Shown here: positions 30,151 through 39,112 of the stretch, piece after piece | Position numbering within the stretch: position 1 is the first letter of the stretch | How the letters are laid out: every line of letters begins with the position of its first letter | Source: JBNJGB01 sp051747385 | Lineage (GTDB): Bacteria; Myxococcota_A; UBA9042; PHBI01; JACKFB01 | DNA: 64,000 bases | Direction: 5' to 3' | Assembly: GCA_051747385.1 (NCBI GenBank) | Contig: JBNJGB010000031.1 | Location: forward strand, 1-64,000 | Program-made: the position numbers and the translations under genes | Notes under the pieces: model-generated | The model's database searches: none | Seen by the model: only the letters and a program-made list of their open reading frames with translations | What the model was told of the DNA's origin: nothing

Positions 30151-31670
30151 CGGCCCGACTCCCGCACGCCCTCGCAGCGCTGGCGACGCTCGCCGTGTCC
30201 GGCTGCCTGGGCGGTGGCTTCTGGCAGGCCGGCCTGTCCGACGGGGACGTGCCCGAGGCGGCGCCCATCGCCAACGGGATGGCGGTCACCCTGGGCGACG
30301 CCGCCTTCGACGCGGCCTCGCTGCAGCTCACCCGGACGCTGAAGGACTCCTGGCCGGACGGGGTCCTCTTCGACGGCGGGACCTCTACGGGCGGGGACCT
30401 CGCTCCCCAGCTCGCCTGGGAGGACGCGGAGCTGACCTTCGGCCCCGTGGACCTGACCGTGGACGCCGCCGGCCTCGGCCTGGACATCTCCGTGACGATG
30501 GACCCGGTGGCGGTGGCGGTGGCCGGGGGCGGGCAGACCCTGTGCGAGGTGTTCGTGGGCTTCGACCACGGGGTCCTGAAGGGACGCCTCTCCCTGACGC
30601 GCACCAAGCTGGGCCGGGTCCAGGGGAGCCCCGAGTCCGGCGCGACGTTCCAGGTCCCCCAGGCCTGGGTGGACGCGTCCGGCTGCCCGGACTGGCTCCA
30701 CGAGTCCTGGGAGTCCGACGACGAGACGAGCGACACGGTGCAGATCCTGCTGGACGCCCTGGCGGACCAGGCCTTCGAGGAGCTGGCGCCGGACCTGGCG
30801 CAGGCCGTGCCGGACGCCCTGGGTCTGGACATCGGCGCCGCGGGCGAGGTCACGTGGGGCGACGACGGGATCGGCGAGGGCTCGCTCCGGGCGATGGTCC
30901 GCGCCTCGCAGGCGCAAAAGGCTCAGTGGTGGCAGTTCGTCGACGGCCGGCTGGTCGCACCCTACGCGGTAGCCATCGAGGCGACCCGCCACCCCTGCGT
31001 CCCCGACGAGCCGCTCCCGCCAGCGGCGGCCGTGCCGCTGCCCCCGGTGGAGCGGGACGCGGCCCTGCTCGTCCACGAGGGCGTCGTGCGCCGGTCCATG
31101 GCTGCGCTGTGGCGCGCCGGGGGCCTGTGCGGGACGCGCACGACCCGAACCGCCGCGGCCTGGACCGTGGCCGACCTGGCGCCCCTTTGGCCGGCGCTCG
31201 CCGTCCTGGAGGCGGACACGCCCGTGACGGTGCGGATCTGGCCGGACGCCATGCCCGAGGCCACGTTCCGCTCGACGGCGGAAGGCGTGCGGGCGCGGGT
31301 GGCCACCGACCTGTGGACGGTGGAGGTCATGGGCATGGTCGACCATGCCGAGGTGCGCCTCGCGACGCTGCGCGTGGCCCTCGAGGTGGACGCCGACGTG
31401 GTGGTGGGAGGCAAGCGGGCCGTGAGCCTGGCCGCCCGGGACGTGCACGTCGTGGCCTCGGGCGTGGAGCCCGGCCTCCTGGGGGCGCCCGAGCCCGGCC
31501 TCGCCGAGGCCCTCGCCATCCCCCTGACCCGGGAGCTGATCGAGGCGGCGCCCGTCGCGTGGCTGCCGCCGCTCCCCACGGGCGGGATCCAGCGCGTGGA
31601 GCGACAGGGCTCGTACCTCGTCTTCTCCAGGGAGCCGGAGCCCGTTGACAGGGAGCGCGGGGGCCCGTAA
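30147..31670 (+). CDS. Lipoprotein, unknown function
   Basis: A 507-residue exported protein. GTG start overlaps the stop of the upstream lipoprotein gene (GTGA). The lipoprotein signal MTARLPHALAALATLAVSGC is short but has a good lipobox (VSGC). The mature protein is acidic, mostly beta-like, with a few isolated cysteines; the layout (paired long beta segments) recalls lipid-binding barrel proteins, but I see no diagnostic motif. Coupling to the propeller-like lipoprotein suggests they act as a pair. Confidence 0.78.
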   Translation: MTARLPHALAALATLAVSGCLGGGFWQAGLSDGDVPEAAPIANGMAVTLGDAAFDAASLQLTRTLKDSWPDGVLFDGGTSTGGDLAPQLAWEDAELTFGPVDLTVDAAGLGLDISVTMDPVAVAVAGGGQTLCEVFVGFDHGVLKGRLSLTRTKLGRVQGSPESGATFQVPQAWVDASGCPDWLHESWESDDETSDTVQILLDALADQAFEELAPDLAQAVPDALGLDIGAAGEVTWGDDGIGEGSLRAMVRASQAQKAQWWQFVDGRLVAPYAVAIEATRHPCVPDEPLPPAAAVPLPPVERDAALLVHEGVVRRSMAALWRAGGLCGTRTTRTAAAWTVADLAPLWPALAVLEADTPVTVRIWPDAMPEATFRSTAEGVRARVATDLWTVEVMGMVDHAEVRLATLRVALEVDADVVVGGKRAVSLAARDVHVVASGVEPGLLGAPEPGLAEALAIPLTRELIEAAPVAWLPPLPTGGIQRVERQGSYLVFSREPEPVDRERGGP

Positions 31671-31783
31671 GTCGGGGGCGGGCCGGCCACCGGGCGGTCG
31701 GGATGTCCCCGGACGGATGAGATCGCGTCGCTCGGCGGTTGGCCCTCGACGCATCCACGCGAAGAAGCCACCAGGAGCACGCG

Positions 31784-32491
31784 ATGCGCACCAGCCGACT
31801 CCTTGTCCCGCTCACCCTCGCCGCCGTGCTCGGCGCCGGGACCGCGTGGGCCGCCGAGGGCGGCCGCGTCGTGGTCTACGAGGGCCAGCTCCAGGACGCC
31901 GACAGGAAGCCCATCGGCGGCGTCTTCCCCCTGAGCTTCTCCCTGCACGAGTCCCCTCGCGGCGGCCGATCCGCGTGGACCGAGAGCCACTTCGTCGCCG
32001 TCGACAGCGGCGAGTACGCTGTGGAGCTGGGCAAGAAGCGCCCCATCCCGCCGGACCTGGACATGGACCGGGCCTATCTGGCCGTGTCCATCACGGGAGG
32101 GGCCGAGATCGTGCGGGAGCAGGTGGACGCCGACTCGGTCAAGCGGACCGGCGCCGCGCCAAGCGCCGACGGGAAACCCTCCGAGGCCGGCGAGGGCAAG
32201 GGCGGCATGGCCGACTACGCCGATACCGCGGGCCTGGCGTACGAGGCGGAGCACGCCAAGGCCGCCGACAAGATCGGCACCCTGTCCGAGGAGGCCCTCC
32301 TCGAGAAGTTGAAGGAGGCCGCGGGCGGGGGGAACATCGGCAGCAATCGCCGCTACACAGGCTCGGCCGGCGGCGAGGGCGGCGTAGCCTACGAGCTGAA
32401 CTGCCCCGAGGGCCACGTCGTCACCGGGGTCCGGGGAGGATCCGGCATCTACCTGGACTCGATCCAGCTCATCTGCCAACCGCTCGAATAG
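31784..32491 (+). CDS. Exported protein, unknown function
   Basis: A 235-residue protein with a signal peptide (LLVPLTLAAVLGAGTAWA). The N-terminal half (VVVYEGQLQDADRKPIGGVFPLSFSL) is a beta domain like those of collagen-binding or carboxypeptidase-regulatory folds. The C terminus holds NCPEGHVVTGVRGGSG and LICQ, a pattern seen in jacalin-like or DUF1554-type sugar-binding tails; this is only a resemblance. AGGAG sits seven bases before the ATG. The 113 bases upstream (31671-31783) likely hold a promoter. Confidence 0.75.
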   Translation: MRTSRLLVPLTLAAVLGAGTAWAAEGGRVVVYEGQLQDADRKPIGGVFPLSFSLHESPRGGRSAWTESHFVAVDSGEYAVELGKKRPIPPDLDMDRAYLAVSITGGAEIVREQVDADSVKRTGAAPSADGKPSEAGEGKGGMADYADTAGLAYEAEHAKAADKIGTLSEEALLEKLKEAAGGGNIGSNRRYTGSAGGEGGVAYELNCPEGHVVTGVRGGSGIYLDSIQLICQPLE

Positions 32492-32500
32492 GCGGTCTCC

Positions 32501-33700
32501 ATGCGCCACTCCATCCGCGCCGTCTTCGTCGCGCTGGCCCTCTTCGTGGCCGCGCCGGCCGCCGGGCAGTCCGACGCCGACCGTGACAAGGCCCGCGCGC
32601 TCGTGGAGGAGGGGCTCCGCCATGCCCGCTCCGGCGAGTACGAGGAGGCGGCGGAGGCCTTCGAGCAGGCGTTCAAGCTCTATCCCCACCCCGAGATCCT
32701 GCACAACCTGGCCCGCGCCCGGGAGGAGCTCGGCGAGCTGTCCAACGCGTGGACGCTCTTCCGCAGGGCCCTCGACATGGACCCGGACTACACGTTCGCG
32801 GAGGACGCCCGGACGCGGATCGGGGACATCGAGGAGAAGCTGAAGGAGACCCACGGCCTGCTGAAGATCCGCTCCACGCCCAGCCAGATCGAGGTCTCCG
32901 TGCTCCGAGACGGCGACGCCCTGGCGCGCCACCGGGCCACCCCGGTGGATCTGTGGGTGCCGGAGGGGGACGTGGAGCTCCGCGGTCAGAAGCGGGGCTT
33001 CCGGGACGCCGAGGTGGAGGTCGAGGTGGACGCGGGCGAGGAGGAGGAGGTCGAGATGATCCTCCGACCCGTGCCGAAGAAGGGCTTCTTCGCCGTCACG
33101 GCCGGCGGCGTCCCCGGAGCGAAGGTCCTTCTCAACGGCGAGGAGGTCGGCGTGACGCCGCTGTCGGGCCTGCCGTGGCCTTCCGGGAGCCACGAGCTCC
33201 GGGTGGAGTCCCCCGGCTACGCCGCCCACGAAGAGGTGGTCGTGGTGGAGCCCGACCAGGAGACGAGCGTCGCGGTCGAGTTGAAGCCCCTCGAGGGCGA
33301 GGAGGCGCGCGCGGCGCGGCAGGCGGCCGCCGCGGACGGGTCCAACCGCGGCCTGGCGGGCGGCATCCTGGTGGGCGGTGGCGGCGCGGCGCTGGTGGCG
33401 GGCGCCCTGCTCCACGTCTCCGCCTACAAGAAGGCCCAGGACGCCGGCGACGTCCCCAACATTCCGGGCACCCTGGACGACGACGAGCGCTTCGACCAGC
33501 TGGAGTCGGAGGCCGAGCGCCGCCAGGTGGGCGCGTTCATCGGCTACGGGGCCGCCGCGGTCCTCGTGGGGGTGGGCACCTGGCTGATCCTCTCCGACGA
33601 CGGCGAGCCCCCGGAGTCCACGGCGGGCGCGCTGGAGTGGACGCCCACCGTCGGCCCGACGCCGGACGGCTTCGGGATGGGCGCGACCCTTCGCTTCTGA
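32501..33700 (+). CDS. Exported TPR/PEGA-domain protein
   Basis: A 399-residue relative of the protein at 24403-25587. Signal peptide; TPR region (RDKARALVEEGLRHARSGEY, FEQAFKLYPHPEILHNLARA) at about residues 25-115; two PEGA-like domains at about 120-275 (RSTPSQIEVSVLRDG; AGGVPGAKVLLNGEEVGVTPL); and two C-terminal hydrophobic segments (GGILVGGGGAALVAGALL, GAFIGYGAAAVLVGVGTWLI). It follows the exported protein gene by nine bases. Having two paralogues on either side of the kinase suggests a shared envelope assembly. Confidence 0.86.
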   Translation: MRHSIRAVFVALALFVAAPAAGQSDADRDKARALVEEGLRHARSGEYEEAAEAFEQAFKLYPHPEILHNLARAREELGELSNAWTLFRRALDMDPDYTFAEDARTRIGDIEEKLKETHGLLKIRSTPSQIEVSVLRDGDALARHRATPVDLWVPEGDVELRGQKRGFRDAEVEVEVDAGEEEEVEMILRPVPKKGFFAVTAGGVPGAKVLLNGEEVGVTPLSGLPWPSGSHELRVESPGYAAHEEVVVVEPDQETSVAVELKPLEGEEARAARQAAAADGSNRGLAGGILVGGGGAALVAGALLHVSAYKKAQDAGDVPNIPGTLDDDERFDQLESEAERRQVGAFIGYGAAAVLVGVGTWLILSDDGEPPESTAGALEWTPTVGPTPDGFGMGATLRF

Positions 33701-33728
33701 GCGGACTTCAGGCACGGGAGACGACGAC

Positions 33729-34481
33729 GTGAAGCGCTTCGAGACCGCCATCGTGGTGGGCGCGTCCTCCGGCATCGGCGAGGCCATCGCCCGCCGGCTC
33801 GGCGCCGACGGGGCGCACGTGGCCCTGCTGGCGCGCCGGGAGACGGAGCTTCAACGCGTGGCCGACGCCGTGCGCGAGGCCGGCGGCGAGGCCACGGTGG
33901 TGGCCCACGACGTCCGGGACACCGACGCCGTGCCGGAGCTGTTCGACCGCCTCGTGGAGGCCCTGGGCGGGCTCGACCTCCTGGTGTACGCCTCCGGCGC
34001 CATGCCGTCGGTCGAGGAGCACGAGTATGACTTCGCCAAGGAGCGCCTGATGGTGGAGGTGAACCTCCTGGGCGCCATGGCGTGGCTGAACCCTGCGGCG
34101 GCGCACATGGAGGCGGCGCGGCGGGGGACGCTCCTCGGGATCTCGTCCATCGCCGGCGAGCGCGGTCGCCGGGGCAACCCCGGGTACTGCACGACGAAGG
34201 CCGCGCTGACGACCTACCTGGAGAGCCTGCGGAACCGCCTGAGCCGCTACGGCGTCGACGTGGTGACGGTGAAGCCGGGCTTCGTCGAGACGCGGATGCT
34301 GGAGGGCATGGACGGCCACCCGCCCGGCCTGGCGCCCATCCCGGCCGACGAGGCGGCCGGGAACGCCCTGGCCATGGCGCGGAAGGGTCCGCGCTCGGGG
34401 TTCGTGCCATGGCGCTGGTCGCTGGTCGCGTTCATCATCCGCCACATCCCGTCGTTCCTCTTCCGGAGGACGAACATCTGA
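33729..34481 (+). CDS. Short-chain dehydrogenase (DprE2-like)
   Basis: A 250-residue classical SDR. Cofactor motif VGASSGIGEAIARRL at residues 9-23, DVRD, a degenerate NAG-type motif (YASGAM), catalytic Ser in GISSIAG and Y-x3-K in GYCTTKAAL. The C terminus ends in a hydrophobic and basic tail (LVAFIIRHIPSFLFRR), suggesting membrane association. GTG start with GGGAG upstream. Its stop overlaps the start of a DprE1-like FAD oxidase, matching the two-step epimerisation of polyprenyl-phosphoryl ribose (DprE1 oxidises, DprE2 reduces). Substrate is inferred from pairing. Confidence 0.85.
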   Translation: MKRFETAIVVGASSGIGEAIARRLGADGAHVALLARRETELQRVADAVREAGGEATVVAHDVRDTDAVPELFDRLVEALGGLDLLVYASGAMPSVEEHEYDFAKERLMVEVNLLGAMAWLNPAAAHMEAARRGTLLGISSIAGERGRRGNPGYCTTKAALTTYLESLRNRLSRYGVDVVTVKPGFVETRMLEGMDGHPPGLAPIPADEAAGNALAMARKGPRSGFVPWRWSLVAFIIRHIPSFLFRRTNI

Positions 34482-35977
34482 TGAGCGACGGTGGGACGCG
34501 ACGAACGCCCCTCGTGAACGGCCCCCGGCGCGTCCACGACGGATACGGGCGGGCCGTGCTCTCGGCGGGGATACACGCGGCCGAGCGATCGACGGAGGCC
34601 CTGGCCGGCCTGCTCCGGCGCGCGGCCGAGGAGCGCCTGCCCGTCGCCCTGCGCGGTGCCGGCCGGAGCTACGGGGACGCCTCGCTGAACACCCGCGGGC
34701 TCGTCCTGGACATGCGGGGGATGGACCGCGTCCTCTCGTGGGACCCGGACGCCGGCGTCCTGGAGGCCGAGCCGGGCGCCACCATCGAGGACCTGTGGCG
34801 GACGGGCCTCCCGGACGGCTGGTGGCCGGCCGTGGTGCCGGGGACCATGTTCCCGACCCTGGGCGGCTGCGTCGCCATGAACATCCACGGGAAGAACCAC
34901 TTCCGGGCGGGCCCCTTCGGCGACCACGTCGACGAGCTGGAGCTGCTCACGCCGACGGGCGAGCGGCTGGTCTGCTCACGCGAGGACCACGCCGACGTCT
35001 TCCGGGCGGCGGTAGGCGGGCTGGGCCTCCTCGGCGTCACGACGCGGGTGCGCCTCCGCATGAAGAGGGTGGAGACGGGCTACGTGGCGGTCGAGGCCCT
35101 GTCCACGCCGAACCTGGAGACCCTCTTCGAGGCCTTCGACGAGCGCCTCGGCGACGCGGACTACCTGGTGGGCTGGATCGACTGCTTCGCGAAGGGGAAG
35201 GCCCTGGGCCGCTCCGTGATCCACCGGGCCGACTCCGTCCCGGCGAGCGATCCCCGGGTGGAGGACGCGGCGCGCTCCCTGACCTTGGAGGCCCAGTCCC
35301 TGCCGGACCGCTTCTTCGGCGTCATCCCGCGGGGGCTGATGTGGCGGCTGCTGAAGCCCTGGGTGAACGACCTGGGCATGCGCCTGGTGAACCTGGCCAA
35401 GTACCGGGCCTCCTGGCTGCGCGACAGGCCCGGCCGGACGTTCCTCCAGTCCCAGGTGGCGTTTTCGTTCCTGCTGGACTACGTCCCCCGGTGGCGGGAC
35501 GCCTACGGCCTGGGCGGCTTCATCCAGGTGCAGCCCTTCGTGCCGGCCGAGGCCGCGCCCTCGGCCTTCCGCGCCATCCTGGAGACCTGCCACGAGCACG
35601 GCGTGCCCCCCTACCTGGGCGTGTTCAAGAAGCACCGCCCCGACGACTACCTGCTCTCCCACGCCCTGGACGGCTACTCCCTGGCCATGGACTTCAAGGT
35701 CACGCGCTCCAACCGGGAGCGGGTGTGGAAGCTGGGCCAGGCCATCGGCGACGTCGTGGTCGACCACGGCGGGCGCTTCTACTTCGCCAAGGACGCGGTG
35801 ACTCGCCCCGACCAGGCCCTCGCGACCTTCGGCCGGGAGCGCGTCGACGCTTTCCTCGACCTCAAGCGCCGCTTGGACCCGGACGGTCTCCTCACCACGG
35901 ACCTCAGCCGCCGCGTCCTGCCGGGCCTGCCCCACCTCGCCCGGGACTTCGCCGCGGACGGGGGCGGGACGTCGTGA
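34481..35977 (+). CDS. dprE1: FAD-linked oxidase, DprE1-like
   Basis: A 498-residue FAD oxidoreductase of the VAO/PCMH fold. LRGAGRSYGDASLN and TLGGCVAMNIHGKNHFRAGPFG strongly resemble the FAD-binding region of decaprenylphosphoryl-ribose oxidase, including the IHGKNH segment that carries the FAD-binding histidine. ATG overlaps the SDR stop by one base (TGATG). I saw no UbiA-type polyprenyltransferase nearby, which would complete the DprE pathway. Arabinan-type sugars are known mainly from Actinobacteria and a few Gram-negatives, so the product here deserves checking. Confidence 0.88.
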   Translation: MSDGGTRRTPLVNGPRRVHDGYGRAVLSAGIHAAERSTEALAGLLRRAAEERLPVALRGAGRSYGDASLNTRGLVLDMRGMDRVLSWDPDAGVLEAEPGATIEDLWRTGLPDGWWPAVVPGTMFPTLGGCVAMNIHGKNHFRAGPFGDHVDELELLTPTGERLVCSREDHADVFRAAVGGLGLLGVTTRVRLRMKRVETGYVAVEALSTPNLETLFEAFDERLGDADYLVGWIDCFAKGKALGRSVIHRADSVPASDPRVEDAARSLTLEAQSLPDRFFGVIPRGLMWRLLKPWVNDLGMRLVNLAKYRASWLRDRPGRTFLQSQVAFSFLLDYVPRWRDAYGLGGFIQVQPFVPAEAAPSAFRAILETCHEHGVPPYLGVFKKHRPDDYLLSHALDGYSLAMDFKVTRSNRERVWKLGQAIGDVVVDHGGRFYFAKDAVTRPDQALATFGRERVDAFLDLKRRLDPDGLLTTDLSRRVLPGLPHLARDFAADGGGTS

Positions 35978-36534
35978 CGACGAGTACGGGCTTGCGCCGC
36001 TGGCTCCGGCTGATGCTCCTCGCGACGGTCCTGGTCGCGCTGGCCGTCACCGCACGGGTCACCGGCCTCACGGACGAGCTCACCGTGGAGAGCCTGCGGG
36101 CCCGGGTGGCGGACACCGGCGCCGCGGGTGTCGTGCTGTTCCTGGCCGCCTTCGCCGGGGGCAACCTGGTCCAGATCCCGGGCCTCGTGTTCGTCACGGT
36201 CGCCTCCCTGTGCTGGCCCGGGCTCCAGGCCGTCCTCCTGGCCTTCGTGGGGGCCGTGGCGGCCGTGTCCACCAGCTTCCTGGTGTTCCGCACCCTGGGC
36301 GGCACCCCGCTCGCCGACGTCGAGCGCCCGTGGGTCCGGCGCATGCTCGACCGCCTCGACGAGGCGCCGGTCCAGACCATCGCCCTGCTCCGCCTGGTGC
36401 TCCTCATGGCGCCGCCGGTCAACGCCGCCCTGGCCCTGTCCGGCGTCTCGTTCCGGAGCTACCTCCTGGGCTCGGCCCTGGGACTGGTGGTCCCCATCGC
36501 GGCCCTGGCGGGCGGGCTGGTGACGCTCTTCTGA
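35974..36534 (+). CDS. VTT/DedA-like (TVP38) membrane protein
   Basis: A 186-residue integral membrane protein with the SNARE-associated/VTT pattern: a first helix, then FLAAFAGGNLVQIPGLVFVTVAS, AVAAVSTSFLVFRTLGG, a LLRLVLLMAPPVNAALALSGV re-entrant segment and a final helix. The GTG start overlaps the DprE1-like stop (GTGA), so the three genes form one unit. DedA/VTT proteins are known to flip polyprenyl or phospholipid lipids, which would fit a polyprenyl-phosphate sugar pathway. Confidence 0.85.
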   Translation: MTTSTGLRRWLRLMLLATVLVALAVTARVTGLTDELTVESLRARVADTGAAGVVLFLAAFAGGNLVQIPGLVFVTVASLCWPGLQAVLLAFVGAVAAVSTSFLVFRTLGGTPLADVERPWVRRMLDRLDEAPVQTIALLRLVLLMAPPVNAALALSGVSFRSYLLGSALGLVVPIAALAGGLVTLF

Positions 36535-36554
36535 CGGATGCGCCGGCGACACGG

Positions 36555-36778
36555 CTCACAGGTCGTCACATGTCGCAAGACGAAGGGCTCGCGCAAAGAC
36601 GCGAAGACGCAAAGGAAGACGGCATGCTTCGGCCCCGTGTGCTCGCGGTTGGCCTGCCGGTGACCCGACGGTCTCGGCCAAACCTGTGTGCAAGCGGTTC
36701 GCTGGCCTTTGGGGCTTGGCGGCCTGGCGCGCGATTGTCCGCGCGACCGCAGCACCCCGAGATGGGTAGGACCGTGAG
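36555..36778 (+). mobile_element. Family B MITE, copy 1
   Basis: A 224-bp element with imperfect terminal inverted repeats (CTCACAGG at the left, CCGTGAG at the right) flanked by a perfect 9-bp direct repeat GCGACACGG (36546-36554 and 36779-36787). The inner arms CGCAAAGACGCGAAGACGC and the downstream GGCGGCCTGGCGCGCG allow a long hairpin. The second copy (62361-62584) is inverted and also 224 bp. It fills most of the 339-base gap between the VTT gene and menB; no gene is seen in the gap. Confidence 0.8.
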
Positions 36779-36873
36779 GCGACACGGCTTCGACGGGTTC
36801 CCCGTTGGCCCGCCGGGCCGCGTGGCCTATGCTCGGCGGCGCCGTGCGAACCCAGGCCAGGAGGCAGACCCCG

Positions 36874-37773
36874 ATGGTGAGCGAGATCTTCGACCCGGAG
36901 CGTTGGAAGGCCGTGGAGGGCTTCGACTTCGACGACATCACCTTCCACGAGGCCCTGAACCACGGCACGGTGCGCATCGCCATCGACCGGCCCGAGGTGC
37001 GGAACTCGTTCCGCCCGAAGACCGTCGACGAGCTCCACCGGGCCCTCGACCACGCCCGGATGATGAGCCACGTGGGCTGCGTCCTGCTCACCGGAAACGG
37101 CCCGTCCCCCAAGGACGGCGGGTGGGCCTTCTGCGCGGGGGGCGATCAGCGGATCCGGGGCAGGGACGGCTACCGCTACGCCGAGGGCGACACCGAGGAG
37201 ACCGTCGACCCGGCGCGCCTGGGCCGGCTGCACATCCTGGAGGTCCAGCGCCTCATCCGGTTCATGCCGAAGGTCGTCGTCGCGGTGGTGCCGGGCTGGG
37301 CGGTGGGCGGTGGACACAGCCTGCACGTGGTCTGCGACATGACCCTCGCCTCCGCGGAGCACGGCCGGTTCAAGCAGACCGACCCGGACGTGGCGAGCTT
37401 CGACTCGGGCTACGGCTCGGCGCTGCTGGCGCGGCAGGTCGGGCAGAAGAAGGCGCGGGAGGTCTTCTTCCTCGGCCGCACCTACTCCGCGCAGGAGGCC
37501 GCCGACATGGGCATGGTCAACGCCGTCGTGCCCCACGCCGAGCTCGAGGAGACGGCGCTCGAGTGGGGCGCGGAGATCAACTCCAAGAGCCCCACGGCCA
37601 TGCGCATGCTGAAGTTCGGCTTCAACATGATCGACGACGGGATGGTCGGCCAGCAGCTCTTCGCGGGCGAGGCCACGCGCCTGGCCTATGGCACCGACGA
37701 GGCGCAGGAGGGCCGCGACGCCTTCCTGGAGAAGCGGCCGCGCGACTTCGACCGCTTCCCCTGGCACTACTGA
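36874..37773 (+). CDS. menB: 1,4-dihydroxy-2-naphthoyl-CoA synthase
   Basis: Crotonase-fold enzyme that cyclises O-succinylbenzoyl-CoA in menaquinone synthesis; 299 residues. Family features: RPEVRNSFRPKTVDEL, the oxyanion segment WAFCAGGDQRIRG, VVPGWAVGGGHSLHVVCDMTLAS, FKQTDPDVASFDSGYG and the C-terminal FPWHY. The ATG at 36874 has AGGAGG nine bases upstream; the frame is open further up but through non-family sequence beside a family B element. Menaquinol is the usual electron donor of the neighbouring NrfD-type nitrate module, which makes the location sensible. Confidence 0.95.
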   Translation: MVSEIFDPERWKAVEGFDFDDITFHEALNHGTVRIAIDRPEVRNSFRPKTVDELHRALDHARMMSHVGCVLLTGNGPSPKDGGWAFCAGGDQRIRGRDGYRYAEGDTEETVDPARLGRLHILEVQRLIRFMPKVVVAVVPGWAVGGGHSLHVVCDMTLASAEHGRFKQTDPDVASFDSGYGSALLARQVGQKKAREVFFLGRTYSAQEAADMGMVNAVVPHAELEETALEWGAEINSKSPTAMRMLKFGFNMIDDGMVGQQLFAGEATRLAYGTDEAQEGRDAFLEKRPRDFDRFPWHY

Positions 37774-37792
37774 GTCGACCGGGACGGGAACC

Positions 37793-39103
37793 TCACGCCG
37801 CCGCGCGCTCGCCGGCGGTCTCCGCGTCCTCCGAGGCCTCCTTCGGCTCGCCGCCCAGGCTCACCCGGCCGGACAGCACCGGCACGGCGACCTTTACGCC
37901 CACGGTGAGGACCATGAGGCCGAAGGCCCAGATGCCCACGGTGACCTTCCACTCTGCGAGGCTCGGGAGGTACTCGACGACCTCGTGCAGGGTCGAGGGG
38001 ATGAAGCCGGGCACGATGAGGCCCATGCCCTTTTCGATCCAGACGCCCACGAAGGTCATGACGCAGGCCGTGACCAGGAAGGCCATGCTCGACGTGGCCT
38101 TCTTCGTGAACAGCATGACGGCGGCGATCGAGTTCAGGCCGACAGCGGTCCAGATCCACGGGACCAGGGCGTCGTGGCCGTGCAGGCCGAAGAAGAGGTA
38201 GCGCGCCGAGGCCGTGTGCGAGCCGCCGGAGTACAGCTCCGTGAACAGCTCGGAGCCGAGCATGAAGAGGTTCACCACCATGGTGACGCGCAGGATGCTC
38301 ACCAGGGTCCGGGTGGGCGCCCTGGGGACGTCGAAGCGCGTGAAGCGGTCCACCAGCGCCAGGACGATGACCAGGAAGGCCGGGCCGCTCACGAAGGCGG
38401 ACACCAGGAAGCGCGGCGCCAGGAGCGCGGAGTTCCAGAGCGGGCGCCCGCCGAGGCCCGAGTAGAGGAACGCCGTGACCGTGTGGATGGAGATGGCCCA
38501 CACGATGGAGACCATCACGAAGGGCACGTACCAGCGCGGGTCCGGCTTCCGGCCGAGGAACCGCTGGTAGAGCATGTAGCCCACGATGTGCAGGTTCAGC
38601 AGCAGGTAGCCGCTCAGGACGACCACGTCCCAGGTGAGCATGGACACCGGCCAGTTGAACCTGCCGAGGCCGGGGATCATGTGCCAGGCGCGGTCCGGGC
38701 GGCCCAGGTCGACGATGACGAAAGCCAGGGCCATGACGATGGCCGCGATGGCGACGATCTCGCCGAAGATGACCACGTGGTGCATCGGGCGGTTCCGATA
38801 CAGGTAGGCGGGGATGACCATCATCACGCCGCCGGCCGCGACGCCCACCATGAAGGTGAAGTTGGCGATGTACAGGCCCCACGACACGTGGTCGGTCATG
38901 TTCGTGACGACCATCCCGTCCACGACCTGCTGGGCCCAGGTGTTCACGCCCACGAGGCAGAGGGCCGTGAGCAGCGTCATCCACGCGTAGAACGGTAGCT
39001 TCCCGTCCGTGGCGATGCTCAGGATGCGCCAGAGGAAGCGTGGATAGCCGATCAGGTGGATGCGGGGCCGGGACTCCTCTTCCGGCTTCGGCGCGGCGTT
39101 CAT
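37793..39103 (-). CDS. NrfD/PsrC-type quinol-oxidising membrane subunit
   Basis: A 436-residue polytopic membrane protein with about ten helices. It begins with cytoplasmic MNAAPKPEEESRPRIHLIG; the motif VSWGLYIANFTFMVGVAAGG and the segment WHMIPGLGRFNWPVS match the DsrP/PsrC branch of NrfD. These subunits oxidise menaquinol and pass electrons to a FeS partner without their own heme. It lies nine bases after the FeS-protein stop, in the same minus-strand operon, and ends 19 bases from menB in convergent orientation. Confidence 0.93.
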   Translation of the reverse strand: MNAAPKPEEESRPRIHLIGYPRFLWRILSIATDGKLPFYAWMTLLTALCLVGVNTWAQQVVDGMVVTNMTDHVSWGLYIANFTFMVGVAAGGVMMVIPAYLYRNRPMHHVVIFGEIVAIAAIVMALAFVIVDLGRPDRAWHMIPGLGRFNWPVSMLTWDVVVLSGYLLLNLHIVGYMLYQRFLGRKPDPRWYVPFVMVSIVWAISIHTVTAFLYSGLGGRPLWNSALLAPRFLVSAFVSGPAFLVIVLALVDRFTRFDVPRAPTRTLVSILRVTMVVNLFMLGSELFTELYSGGSHTASARYLFFGLHGHDALVPWIWTAVGLNSIAAVMLFTKKATSSMAFLVTACVMTFVGVWIEKGMGLIVPGFIPSTLHEVVEYLPSLAEWKVTVGIWAFGLMVLTVGVKVAVPVLSGRVSLGGEPKEASEDAETAGERAAA

Positions 39104-39112
39104 CCGTGGCTC

